Shown: one piece after another, positions 1-5,967 of the stretch | Position numbering within the stretch: position 1 is the first letter of the stretch | How the letters are laid out: the number at the start of each line of letters is the position of its first letter | Source: a virus | Reading direction: 5' to 3' (one strand) | IMG/VR virus record: IMGVR_UViG_3300036832_001280 | Span: 1 to 40,566 of that record | DNA length: 40,566 nucleotides | Notes under the pieces: model-generated | Told to the model about the DNA's origin: nothing | Seen by the model: only the letters and a program-made list of their open reading frames with translations | The model's database searches: none | Program-made: the position numbers and the translations under genes

Positions 1-127
1 CGCAAGTCTGATCCAGGTGTGCAACAACAGCACATTCCGCCGCACAAGAAGCCGCGCGACTACGTGTTGGTCGTGGAGTGGGCCGAGTCGGTGCGTTATC
101 GCGATGTGACGACGTATCCCTCGAAGG
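1..127. repeat. Terminal direct repeat, left copy (contig circularity)
   Basis: These 127 bases are identical to 40440-40566. The repeat lies inside a coding sequence that continues in frame across the join. A length of exactly 127 equals a common assembler k-mer, so this most likely marks a circular or circularly permuted molecule rather than a physical terminal repeat. The non-redundant genome would be 40,439 bp. Confidence 0.95.
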
Positions 128-342
128 CGGCGCGGACGCAGGCGCGCGTTTTGATCGAGAAGAAGTTGGCGGAGCACAAATATTTTGGCGGTTGGAAGGA
201 TCGCAAGAAGGGGTATTTGTACGGTCCGGTGTTCACCGAGGTGATGTTGACGGACCAGCCCATCGAGGAGCGGCGCAAGCTGACGGAGCAGGAGGCGGCG
301 CTGAAGGGATTGGAGGCGTTGTTCGCCAAGGAGGAGAAATGA
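1..342 (+). CDS. Small unknown protein, 3' part of a gene that crosses the contig join
   Basis: The reading frame is open from base 1 and continues from the ATG at 40386 at the other end. The whole protein would be 131 aa. A GTG at 19 could serve as a start, but the upstream part carries an ATG in a 4-base overlap with the preceding SLOG gene, which decides for the long form. The protein is basic and hydrophilic. It has a lysine/arginine-rich head, a central part with several Trp and Tyr (DYVLVVEWAESVRYRD), and a charged end rich in Glu and Lys. No family recognised. It overlaps the next gene by 4 bases (ATGA at 339), so translation is probably coupled. It belongs to the early leader set of small genes. 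Confidence 0.75.
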   Translation, partial: RKSDPGVQQQHIPPHKKPRDYVLVVEWAESVRYRDVTTYPSKAARTQARVLIEKKLAEHKYFGGWKDRKKGYLYGPVFTEVMLTDQPIEERRKLTEQEAALKGLEALFAKEEK

Positions 343-548
343 GCAATCCGGTACGGTTCAAGACGTTGCTGCGCGGCCACGTTGTGGATGTGGAGATGAA
401 AATTCTGTCGATGGATCCGCCGAAAATTGCGGTGTTCTTTCACGGCAGGGGCTTTCGGGATCATCTGACCAAGGAGGAGATGGCGATGTTGTGCCGTAAG
501 GCGCAAGAACAGACGGCGCTGCAGCGGCAGCACAAGCTCAATGGGTGA
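339..548 (+). CDS. Small unknown phage protein, 69 aa
   Basis: Starts at ATG 339, preceded by a GGAG-type ribosome site at 331-336 and overlapping the previous stop by 4 bases. The sequence is a mixed alpha/beta small protein with a hydrophobic strand (KIAVFFHGRGF, middle) and an amphipathic, Gln-rich C-terminal helix. No motif recognised. It sits in a run of overlapping small early genes. It overlaps the next gene by 8 bases. Confidence 0.7.
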   Translation: MSNPVRFKTLLRGHVVDVEMKILSMDPPKIAVFFHGRGFRDHLTKEEMAMLCRKAQEQTALQRQHKLNG

Positions 549-828
549 AGTGCCACATGATCACGATGCGATGTTACAACCGCAGAATCCTGGGGCGTGG
601 ATCCCGAAATTATTGCGCCGCTGGACGCAGATCATCTGGTTCGCGCGAGCGGGTGCGGCGTTTTGCTGCGTGATGTTCGCGCTGTATATGGTGCGCGAGC
701 GATATTGGTGGGCTGCGGTGCAAGTCGTTAGCATGATCGTGAACGTGGCGAACATCTGGTTTTGCACGCGCCAGCGGCAACTCTTGCGGGCCTATCAATA
801 CTTGCTTACGAATGAGGCGCACAGGTAG
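541..828 (+). CDS. Small two-helix membrane protein, 95 aa
   Basis: A hydrophilic N-terminus (about 30 aa) is followed by two hydrophobic stretches, at about residues 32-51 (Ala/Cys/Phe-rich) and 56-74 (VVSMIVNVANIWF). They are separated by a short charged turn with RERYWW. The C-terminus is basic. This looks like an inner-membrane hairpin protein. Function is unknown. A holin or superinfection-exclusion role is possible, but nothing in the sequence decides it and the early position argues against a holin. Confidence 0.65.
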   Translation: MGEVPHDHDAMLQPQNPGAWIPKLLRRWTQIIWFARAGAAFCCVMFALYMVRERYWWAAVQVVSMIVNVANIWFCTRQRQLLRAYQYLLTNEAHR

Positions 829-864
829 AGGTGTTGGAGTAATAACGAAACGGAGGGCGGACAC

Positions 865-1233
865 ATGAATATTTCAGAAGTGATGTTGAAGGCAGCGGAT
901 GCGATCGAGCAGAATCCAGCGCGGTTTGATTTTGCAACAGTGCGGGTTGTGCGAAGCGATGCTGATCCGCGCTGTGTGCTGGGTGAGATGTGGTGGCAGG
1001 CGGGAATTGTTTATAACGGCCACGTGAATTTTGCCTTGCATCACGTTTTGCACATAAAGGAAGGCGAGTTCTTCGATGCGTTAGGTTTAGCGTACGGGGC
1101 ACCGCTCGATATGAACGATGTGACGAAGGTAGTCCCGGCGTTGCGCAAGCTGGCGAGGCGTTACGAGGGCATACCGGAGGATGTGCGCGCGATCTTCGAT
1201 GCGAGACCCCAAGAATGCGTGCAATTGGAGTGA
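865..1233 (+). CDS. Unknown early protein, 122 aa
   Basis: ATG at 865 follows a purine-rich GGAGGG site (852-857) at good spacing. The protein begins with an amphipathic helix and has a central segment with paired Trp and several His (EMWWQAG, then HHVLHIKEGEFF). It ends in an Arg/Glu-rich helix. No family recognised. The stop overlaps the next gene's possible starts. It is expressed with its small-gene neighbours. Confidence 0.7.
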   Translation: MNISEVMLKAADAIEQNPARFDFATVRVVRSDADPRCVLGEMWWQAGIVYNGHVNFALHHVLHIKEGEFFDALGLAYGAPLDMNDVTKVVPALRKLARRYEGIPEDVRAIFDARPQECVQLE

Positions 1234-1238
1234 TGGTG

Positions 1239-1454
1239 ATGGTGGAGCAGGACGGACAGGTGCGGATGGAGATCAGAACCGACTTGGAGCCGGGGAGAGT
1301 CGTATTGCTGTTCGATAAGCCGGTCAAAGCGGTGCAGTTGGCTCCGCACGATGCGGTCGGCATTGCGATGAGTCTGGTCTCGGCGGCGACGTTCGTGAAG
1401 ACCGGCGAGATAACGCTGGTGGAGATCGAGGATCACATTGAAACAACGCACTGA
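1239..1454 (+). CDS. Small unknown acidic protein, 71 aa
   Basis: Three in-frame ATGs exist (1215, 1233, 1239). The GGAG at 1227-1230 lies 8 bases before 1239 and only 2 before 1233, so 1239 is preferred. 1233 would give a TGATG coupling with the previous stop. The protein is predicted to be mostly beta (QVRMEIRTDLEPGRVVLLFD) with one Ala/Val-rich helix. No family recognised. Confidence 0.6.
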   Translation: MVEQDGQVRMEIRTDLEPGRVVLLFDKPVKAVQLAPHDAVGIAMSLVSAATFVKTGEITLVEIEDHIETTH

Positions 1455-1485
1455 GGCGAGGATTCGAGGGAAAGCAGAGGAGGCA

Positions 1486-1521
1486 ATGAGCGCAAATTGT
1501 CCAGCGGAGGGTTATGCATGA
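1486..1521 (+). CDS. Possible 11-residue leader peptide
   Basis: A very strong ribosome site (AGAGGAGG at 1476-1483) precedes ATG 1486. That frame closes after 11 codons (MSANCPAEGYA), with its stop overlapping the ATG of the next gene (ATGA at 1518-1521). It may be a coupling peptide, or the site may be a relic. Its own function is not supported. Confidence 0.3.
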   Translation: MSANCPAEGYA

Positions 1522-1760
1522 GCAGTAAGCGAACGTGGGCGGTCAAGGATTGGCCTGAAGAGGTGTACCCCAACTCGGAATCGAGGGCGCGCTATTTGAT
1601 CAAGAGATATCGGCGTCAGTTGATCGTGAATGGAGCGCTGATTCGTGTCGGCAAGCTGCTGGTGATCAGCGGCAGCTCGTACATGAAGTGGTTGCGATCG
1701 ATGGGGTCTGTGGATGACTTCAAGGTGCCGAAAAAGAACAACACGAACCCTGAAGGGTAA
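1518..1760 (+). CDS. Excisionase-like small basic protein, 80 aa
   Basis: GGAGG at 1506-1510 lies 7 bases before ATG 1518, which decides the start over the upstream TTG at 1497. The protein is basic. Layout: Trp-containing N-terminus (KRTWAVKDWPEE), a helix (SRARYLIKRYRRQL), then a beta pair (ALIRVGKLLVISGSSYMKWL). This order, a short helix then a wing with a VGK turn, resembles small DNA-binding excisionase or DUF1233-type phage proteins. That is inference from shape, not from a firm family match. It is the last gene before a terminator. Confidence 0.6.
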   Translation: MSSKRTWAVKDWPEEVYPNSESRARYLIKRYRRQLIVNGALIRVGKLLVISGSSYMKWLRSMGSVDDFKVPKKNNTNPEG

Positions 1761-1765
1761 AAGAG

Positions 1766-1790
1766 AAGGGGGCTTTCGCCCCCTTTTTTT
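1766..1790 (+). terminator. Rho-independent terminator between converging genes
   Basis: A GGGGG stem (1768-1772, with two flanking A) pairs with CCCCC (1779-1783, with two T) over a short loop, followed by seven or more T. It ends the rightward early unit. The leftward genes at 1789-2668 end at the same place, so it may act both ways. Confidence 0.85.
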
Positions 1791-1980
1791 ATCGCTGTGT
1801 GATGCCCGAATCCGGTTCCAAGGATCGGGTGATGAGATCCCACCATTCGGCCTCCTCGGCAGCCTCCTCCCCGGCGGCAGTGTTCCCGGCCTCGAAGGCG
1901 GCGATCGCGCGGCGCGCGGCGTCGTCGCGTTTCTGCGAAGCGTCGACGTGCTGCGCGTGCAGCTCGATGACGGTCTTCAT
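1789..1980 (-). CDS. Small Ala/Glu-rich helical protein, 63 aa
   Basis: Starts at ATG 1980, sharing one base with the stop of the upstream gene (TGATG). The frame stays open further upstream, but that part is antisense shadow with strong Arg/His bias. The protein looks almost fully helical, with alternating Ala, Glu and Asp and an acidic stretch (AAGEEAAEEAEWWDL) near residues 36-50. Unknown function. It is the last gene of a three-gene leftward unit and ends inside the terminator. Confidence 0.65.
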   Translation of the reverse strand: MKTVIELHAQHVDASQKRDDAARRAIAAFEAGNTAAGEEAAEEAEWWDLITRSLEPDSGITQR

Positions 1981-2300
1981 CACTTGACGCTCCAACCGAA
2001 GTAGCGCTTGCCTTTGAACTGGCGCATATGCTCGGGATACATCAGCACCGTGACCGCGCCGCGCTCGCCGATCTGGAAGAACCAGTACTCGTGCGAGAAC
2101 GCGTGCAGCAGGGTGCCGAACGTGCCCTGGTTCAATTCGGCACGCACGAAGGTCAACCCATGCTCCTCGGTGACGACGAACTCGGTCAACTCCATGCCGC
2201 TGGGGCGCACGTCGTTGTTGGCAGCGGTGCCGTGGATCAATCGCGCATCCATGTTGGCGCGAATGCCGTTGATTGCTCGCTGTTTGCGAGTGATGCTCAC
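1980..2300 (-). CDS. Unknown small protein, 106 aa
   Basis: Middle gene of the leftward unit, overlapping the gene upstream by 4 bases and the gene downstream by 1 base. Basic N-terminal helix, then a beta-rich body with an aromatic patch (HEYWFFQIGE) around residues 69-78 and a C-terminal basic tail ending in FGWSVK. No family recognised. Confidence 0.65.
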   Translation of the reverse strand: MSITRKQRAINGIRANMDARLIHGTAANNDVRPSGMELTEFVVTEEHGLTFVRAELNQGTFGTLLHAFSHEYWFFQIGERGAVTVLMYPEHMRQFKGKRYFGWSVK

Positions 2301-2668
2301 GAGCGCACCTGCATCGCGAAATCTTCGTCGGTGTAGTAAACATTCGAGGGCTGGGCGGGTTCTGACATCGCATTCATTAGTTTGGCGTCAGCCGCCTCGG
2401 CAGCGCGGTTGAAGTGACGAGCAGCGGCGAGGCGGACCCGGCGGATCGAGCGCTCGAACGATTCGGCGGGATCGTAGTCGATCGACATGGTGGTCTTGCC
2501 GTAGTAGCCGTCCATCACCATGTTGGTGAAGATCAGGAAGCGGCGGTCATCGATGTAGGTGCGGCCGCAAAAGCCGACATTGCCGATGTAGCCGACGGTG
2601 ATGGCGAGGGCCGGGAAGAGCTGGTTCAGGATCTGCTTCAGGTCGTAGGACTTATCGTTGCTGCTCAT
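2297..2668 (-). CDS. Unknown protein, 123 aa, first gene of leftward unit
   Basis: First gene after the operator region. The body has a hydrophobic strand set with Gly-rich turns (LAITVGYIGNVGFCG), an FTN motif and an Arg/Ala-rich helix at about residues 70-95. The C-terminus is acidic. No family recognised. Regulation is probably through the inverted repeat at 2749-2773. Confidence 0.65.
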   Translation of the reverse strand: MSSNDKSYDLKQILNQLFPALAITVGYIGNVGFCGRTYIDDRRFLIFTNMVMDGYYGKTTMSIDYDPAESFERSIRRVRLAAARHFNRAAEAADAKLMNAMSEPAQPSNVYYTDEDFAMQVRS

Positions 2669-2850
2669 TTTCTGACTCCGTGTCGGGCGGAATTGCCCGT
2701 GACTCGAATTCTACACACCTTATATATTGGCGGCACCTGACTTGACAATATACACCAATATTTACGGTGTATAGAATGCCTTGCAGGGCCTGCAAAACAG
2801 GCGCAAAATCCAAGAACGCCACAATACCGTGGCGACAAGGAGTCAAGTAA
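2669..2850. promoter_or_regulatory. Divergent intergenic region with operator and leader hairpins
   Basis: Separates the leftward (2668) and rightward (2851) units. It is AT-rich against a GC-rich background. A TTGACA box lies at 2742-2747, but no good -10 is found at 17 bases; TATAGAAT sits at 2770-2777, too far away, so promoter positions are uncertain. The rightward leader holds two perfect hairpins: TTGCAGG/CCTGCAA (2781-2795) and CGCCAC/GTGGCG (2817-2834). The second lies directly before the AAGGAG ribosome site and could affect translation. Confidence 0.6.
2749..2773. promoter_or_regulatory. Operator-like perfect inverted repeat
   Basis: TATACACC (2749-2756) and GGTGTATA (2766-2773) form a perfect 8-base inverted repeat around a 9-base AT-rich centre. 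This is the size and form of a dimeric repressor site. It overlaps the only promoter-like boxes in the gap. A half-site-like ACACC also occurs just upstream near 2715. Confidence 0.6.
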
Positions 2851-3333
2851 ATGGCAAAGGCAACGAAATTCACGGCGATCCACGACGGTCACGCTTTCAA
2901 GCGTTCCTCGCAGAATCGCATCTACACCCACACTGTGATTGTGGGCGTCAACATCTCGGTGGCGCGCGATGAGGCGAAGTTGAGCGCCAGCGCTTCCTAC
3001 GAGATGAACCTCAAGTGGCATCAGTCCTGGCTCGATGGCACCTGCGAGTACCTCGTGAAGGCGAGCTACGACACGCAGGAGCGTCATGACGCGGACGTCA
3101 AGCAGCACATCGAGACCGCGACGCGCGTCGTCAACGGTGGGCTCGAAGGCGCAATCGCAGAGTCCTTGGCGCGCTTCGATAACGAGATGTCGAACTCGCT
3201 GATCTCCACCGACGGCACGATGTTCTACTACAACGCGGGCTGGTGCGGTCGCGAGGACCTCGCGATCAAGCTGGCGTCGCAGAAGCTCAAGGCCGGTCGC
3301 AAGTCCTTCATCGTGTCGGTAGTGCAGTCATGA
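2851..3333 (+). CDS. Unknown early protein, 160 aa
   Basis: ATG 2851 has an AAGGAG ribosome site at 2838-2843. Mixed alpha/beta protein with a Thr/Val-rich strand (YTHTVIVGVNISVARDE) near residues 25-41, a long Asp/His/Ala helix, and a Gly/Cys loop (NAGWCGRED). It ends in VVQS. No family recognised. It is the first gene of a five-gene unit in which each gene overlaps the next by 4 bases. Confidence 0.7.
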   Translation: MAKATKFTAIHDGHAFKRSSQNRIYTHTVIVGVNISVARDEAKLSASASYEMNLKWHQSWLDGTCEYLVKASYDTQERHDADVKQHIETATRVVNGGLEGAIAESLARFDNEMSNSLISTDGTMFYYNAGWCGREDLAIKLASQKLKAGRKSFIVSVVQS

Positions 3334-3557
3334 GCCGCAAGCCCAAGCAAGCTGTGCTGACTCAGCTCCTCCTCGACGCCGCGACGCTGCTCGCCGCTCC
3401 CACCAACCGATTCGGCAAGCCTGAGTACTTTGGCAACGAGGAGTTGCGCGCCGCACGCGAGCGCATTCGCGAGCTGTCAGTCAAGCACTGCCTCACGCCC
3501 AGTTCGACGGTCGCAGAGCAGGCCTCGAAGGTCATTCGCTTCCTGGTGCAGTCATGA
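3330..3557 (+). CDS. Unknown small helical protein, 75 aa
   Basis: Starts in the ATGA overlap with the previous gene. The N-terminus is basic (MSRKPK); the rest alternates Leu/Ala helices with Arg/Glu. It ends in FLVQS, like its neighbours. No family recognised. No clear ribosome site precedes the start, so it probably depends on coupling. Confidence 0.65.
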   Translation: MSRKPKQAVLTQLLLDAATLLAAPTNRFGKPEYFGNEELRAARERIRELSVKHCLTPSSTVAEQASKVIRFLVQS

Positions 3558-3730
3558 GCCGCGCTAACTTGCTTCCGCATCAGTTGGGGTGGATGAATCA
3601 GCTGAATCCGAACGCGACCAAGCTCAACGTGTGCCGTTCATGCCAGCATGAGTGGCGTGCGGTCGCGCCGATGTCGCGTTGTCCGAAGTGCTTTTCGGTG
3701 CGCGTCTCGCATCCCTCGGTGCAGTCATGA
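3554..3730 (+). CDS. Zinc-ribbon small protein, 58 aa
   Basis: Two Cys pairs, CRSC at about residues 30-33 and CPKC at about 46-49, are separated by 12 residues. This is the classical pattern of a one-zinc ribbon. The N-terminus is polar and the C-terminus ends in PSVQS. It starts in an ATGA overlap and runs into the next gene the same way. Probably a small nucleic-acid or protein-binding module; the target is unknown. Confidence 0.7.
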   Translation: MSRANLLPHQLGWMNQLNPNATKLNVCRSCQHEWRAVAPMSRCPKCFSVRVSHPSVQS

Positions 3731-3855
3731 GCTTCGCGATCTGGCTCTCGCTGATCCTGGGGCTCATCATCATGCTCGTCGGCGGCCCAATCCTCGGCGC
3801 GATCGTCGGCCTCCTCGCCTGGGGCATCTGCCGCGCGATCGGAGGCAGATCATGA
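3727..3855 (+). CDS. Short hydrophobic membrane peptide, 42 aa
   Basis: Nearly all of the protein is hydrophobic: SFAIWLSLILGLIIMLVG, a Gly-Pro break, then ILGAIVGLLAWGI, with a short basic tail (CRAIGGRS). It could form one long or two short membrane helices. Function is unknown; it resembles small phage membrane peptides that affect the host envelope. ATGA overlaps on both sides. Confidence 0.65.
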   Translation: MSFAIWLSLILGLIIMLVGGPILGAIVGLLAWGICRAIGGRS

Positions 3856-4031
3856 GCCCGCGCAAGCCGAAGCGGGGGCGTCCGCCGCTGCACGGCAAGG
3901 CGGGGGTGCGCTTCCAGATCCACATCACGGTGGACGTCGAACGCTTCCTGCGCAAGTTGGGCGAGGGCTCGCTCTCGGCGGGAATCACGCGCGCGGCGGA
4001 GCTGCACAAGAAAAGCAATCCGCGCGCGTAA
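3852..4031 (+). CDS. Small basic protein with AT-hook-like head, 59 aa
   Basis: The N-terminus reads PRKPKRGRPPLHGK, with the GRP core of an AT-hook. It is followed by a strand (VRFQIHITVDVERFLRKLG) and a helix (AGITRAAELHKK) in the order of ribbon-helix-helix-like proteins. Likely a DNA-binding protein; the target is unknown. Last gene of its unit, 28 bases before a terminator. Confidence 0.65.
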   Translation: MSPRKPKRGRPPLHGKAGVRFQIHITVDVERFLRKLGEGSLSAGITRAAELHKKSNPRA

Positions 4032-4059
4032 CGCTGCTGAAAACTGCCGAGTCTTTCCA

Positions 4060-4087
4060 AAGCCGCACACTCGTGCGGCTTTTTTTT
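4060..4087 (+). terminator. Strong rho-independent terminator
   Basis: AGCCGCAC (4061-4068) pairs perfectly with GTGCGGCT (4073-4080) over a 4-base loop, followed by seven more T. It separates the small-gene unit from the Q gene and late genes. A Q-type antiterminator encoded just downstream would be expected to act on terminators after its own promoter, not on this one. Confidence 0.9.
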
Positions 4088-4121
4088 ACTTCTCGTTCAA
4101 CGTGATGCATTCTTCGCGGCC

Positions 4122-4307
4122 ATGGATCTAGAGCGGGCAAGTGAACCGGCGTCACGCGAGTCTCATAAACTCGAAAGGCTGTTCAACTCAGCAGCCCGCA
4201 ACCAATCCAGGTTTCAATATTGCGCGATTTGCACGCGCCAACTTCCTCCCAAATCGACTCACATCCTCTGCAATTGGTGTCGCATCGAATGCGGAGGATT
4301 TCCGTGA
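4122..4307 (+). CDS. Possible zinc-finger-like small protein, 61 aa
   Basis: Contains CAIC (about residues 34-37) and CNWC (about 50-53), two Cys pairs that could bind one zinc. The N-terminal half is polar and shows no motif. No ribosome site is seen before ATG 4122. Its stop overlaps the GTG start of the Q gene (GTGA at 4304-4307), which supports a coupled pair. Modest confidence because the N-terminal half is not convincing. Confidence 0.45.
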   Translation: MDLERASEPASRESHKLERLFNSAARNQSRFQYCAICTRQLPPKSTHILCNWCRIECGGFP

Positions 4308-4681
4308 TCTGTGAGACCCGGCGACGCTTAAAAGAGTGGGGCAAATGGGCGTGCGGCGGTGAGCCGCAGTTAAGTTCTATGTTCAAATGCATGTTTGGTC
4401 GCGGCGGCGAGGATTTGCGCGAGATGCCGTCTCACATCGCAGAGATAGACCACATCGTGTGCTGCGCGCCGCGCGATATTCGCGCTGTGCTGATTAAGTT
4501 TTATGGACAAGGCGGCACATTCCAAGACAAGTGCATTTCACTCGGGCTCGATCGCAAAAGTCTACGCCGACGTGTCGATCGTGCTGACTACTACGTCAAT
4601 TCAGCACTGGACACGGTTCCGAAAAAAGAGCAAATTTCCGCGCAGAATCGCCTTCGCGTCTCCGCAGCACTGATCGTGTGA
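4304..4681 (+). CDS. Q-type late antitermination protein
   Basis: The start chosen is GTG 4304: GGAGG at 4293-4297 lies 6 bases ahead and the codon overlaps the previous stop. An ATG at 4289 is an alternative. The 125-aa protein fits the phage antitermination Q family (PF06530-like). It has an N-terminal RRRLKEWGKWACGG helix, a central acidic segment leading to a helix (IRAVLIKFYGQGG), then an HTH-like stretch (SLGLDRKSLRRRVDRADYY) and a C-terminal helix. Q proteins load on RNA polymerase paused at the late promoter and let it read through terminators. Its place right before the packaging and capsid genes fits this role. The Q binding site was not identified. Confidence 0.75.
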   Translation: MICETRRRLKEWGKWACGGEPQLSSMFKCMFGRGGEDLREMPSHIAEIDHIVCCAPRDIRAVLIKFYGQGGTFQDKCISLGLDRKSLRRRVDRADYYVNSALDTVPKKEQISAQNRLRVSAALIV

Positions 4682-4687
4682 GCGGAA

Positions 4688-5026
4688 ATGATTTCTCGCC
4701 GCACATTCCTCGCAGCTCTGGGCTCCGCAATCCTCGTACCCACGGTACTCATCGAGGAGGAGCTGCTGCTGCCAGAGAAAACGTTTTTTCTGCCGCCGAA
4801 ACAGGGGTGGATCGTCGCGCCGGGGAGCGGCACGACGCTGCTCACGATTTCGTACTACTCGAATCAAGCGCTGAAGATTTTGGAAAACACAATCATCTTG
4901 AGTTCGCGCATGGAAGATCACATCGGCCCGAATCGCCGTTACGGAAAGGTTGCGATCAGCAATCGTTATGCATTGAGGTACTCCGATGACAAAGAACCCT
5001 GGTTATCACAAAGGCGCAGTCGATAA
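4688..5026 (+). CDS. Tat-leader protein with coat-N-terminus-like segment, 112 aa
   Basis: The N-terminus has the twin-arginine pattern SRRTFLA followed by a hydrophobic stretch (AALGSAILVPTVLI), then an acidic and FFLPPKQGW linker. Residues 51-77 resemble residues 5-31 of this phage's own coat protein: 13 of 27 positions are identical by eye, including LLT-SY, N-AL, LEN and R-E. The last 10 residues are probably weakly constrained, because they overlap the next gene by 41 bases. It could be a small virion or scaffold-related protein, or an exported protein. The Tat signal has no clear AxA cleavage site. Function unknown. Confidence 0.65.
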   Translation: MISRRTFLAALGSAILVPTVLIEEELLLPEKTFFLPPKQGWIVAPGSGTTLLTISYYSNQALKILENTIILSSRMEDHIGPNRRYGKVAISNRYALRYSDDKEPWLSQRRSR

Positions 5027-5213
5027 AGCAATCGCTTCCTCGAATCGCAGCGGTCGCAAGATCGGCGGACGCGAAGCACGGCTGATTCATCGCGTGTTAT
5101 CTGCACCGACCGTCGCCGATGCGATGCGCGTGGGCTCTCCAGGTGGCGCAGGCGCACAGTTCGAGGTCCCTGCTGTCACTGATCACTCCAACGTTCGAGA
5201 GGACAAGTCATGA
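4986..5213 (+). CDS. Small Gly/Ser/Arg-rich protein with DHSNVR end, 75 aa
   Basis: ATG 4986 follows GAGGT (4976-4980) at suitable spacing, although it lies 41 bases inside the previous gene. The N-terminal half is basic (KNPGYHKGAVDKAIASSNRS). The end reads GAGAQFEVPAVTDHSNVR plus a short tail. The same ending occurs in the next protein. Unknown family. Such small polar proteins before the terminase are common in podoviruses. Confidence 0.65.
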   Translation: MTKNPGYHKGAVDKAIASSNRSGRKIGGREARLIHRVLSAPTVADAMRVGSPGGAGAQFEVPAVTDHSNVREDKS

Positions 5214-5395
5214 GCAAAGCTGAACAGGAAAACAAGGCGAGCGAACACGGCTCGGACAACAAGAAAGGGCATCAGGCCGGATCCGGCCACGTGCATGACA
5301 TCGAGCATGTCGGCAGCTCCGGCTCGCACGGCGTGCGCTTCAAGATGCCGAAGGAGTGCTGCGATCACTCCAACGTGCGGAAGATGGGCGAATGA
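5210..5395 (+). CDS. Small polar protein with DHSNVR end, 61 aa
   Basis: Begins in an ATGA overlap. The first half is Lys/Glu/His/Gly-rich and looks disordered. The second half has VRFKMPKECCDHSNVRKMGE, repeating the F-x-x-P...DHSNVR pattern of the gene before. It has a Cys pair but no second pair for zinc. Unknown function. Confidence 0.65.
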   Translation: MSKAEQENKASEHGSDNKKGHQAGSGHVHDIEHVGSSGSHGVRFKMPKECCDHSNVRKMGE

Positions 5396-5673
5396 AACGC
5401 GGGCACGATTCGATCGGGCGCGGCAAGCCGAGTTCCACGGGGAACATCGTCCAGGGCGAGCGACCCCTCGGTCGCGACTACCGCGCGAACACCGCATCGG
5501 GTCGCACCAAGCATTCGGGACCGAGTGAACACTTGGGCACGCGGCTGGTCGGCGATCGCATGTTGAAAGCGGAGCGCGAACAGAAGGTCGATTCGGGCGG
5601 ACGTGGTGTGAAATTTCGCATCGAGGATGAGAACCGCGCGAAAGAGATCAATCACGATGCCGAACCCCGTTAA
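5392..5673 (+). CDS. Small basic Gly-rich protein, 93 aa
   Basis: ATG 5392 is in an ATGA overlap with the previous stop. Rich in Arg, Gly and Ser, probably disordered in the first two thirds (GHDSIGRGKPSS). The C-terminal part has GRGVKFRIEDENRAKE, which partly follows the F-x-x pattern of the two neighbours. Unknown function. It overlaps the next gene by 17 bases. Confidence 0.6.
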   Translation: MKRGHDSIGRGKPSSTGNIVQGERPLGRDYRANTASGRTKHSGPSEHLGTRLVGDRMLKAEREQKVDSGGRGVKFRIEDENRAKEINHDAEPR

Positions 5674-5806
5674 AGGCGAGACGCTCAAATCATTCATCGG
5701 GCGTTACATGGGCTCATCCGAATCCCGAAAGACATTTTCAGATCCAAAACAGCGGGCAGCAGTCGCGTACTCGAAGTTTCGCGAACGCAAGAAGGGGCGC
5801 AAATGA
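5657..5806 (+). CDS. Conserved small phage protein (FIGRYM-type), 49 aa
   Basis: Sequence features: ETLKSFIGRYMGSSESRK, then DPKQRAAVAYSKFRERK. This arrangement is familiar from small proteins found next to terminase or portal genes in many tailed phages. I know of no established function. Highly basic, two short helices. It overlaps the next gene by 4 bases. Confidence 0.75.
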   Translation: MPNPVKGETLKSFIGRYMGSSESRKTFSDPKQRAAVAYSKFRERKKGRK

Positions 5807-5967
5807 GCGACAGCGATTTCTGCGAATGCGAGGAGCCATTCTGGCTGCAATTCCCTGATGGGCGCATCGGCTGCAAGCGCTGCCGCAAACCTCAGGGGTA
5901 TGTGGAGGTGGAGCCCGCGAAAGAGAAGCCTCACAAGAATCATCGCCACCATAAGGAGGACGCATGA
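5803..5967 (+). CDS. Small Cys-pair protein with His-rich tail, 54 aa
   Basis: Cys pairs CEC (about residues 7-9) and CKRC (about 27-30), with an aromatic strand between them, suggest a small zinc ribbon. The tail is Lys/His-rich (KNHRHHKED). ATGA overlaps on both sides. Probably a small metal-binding accessory protein; the role is unknown. Confidence 0.65.
   Translation: MSDSDFCECEEPFWLQFPDGRIGCKRCRKPQGYVEVEPAKEKPHKNHRHHKEDA

Noticed and set aside
1-127. Physical direct terminal repeats as in T7-like phages
   Set aside because: The repeat is inside a gene, has the size of an assembler k-mer, and the head genes are P22-like rather than T7-like.
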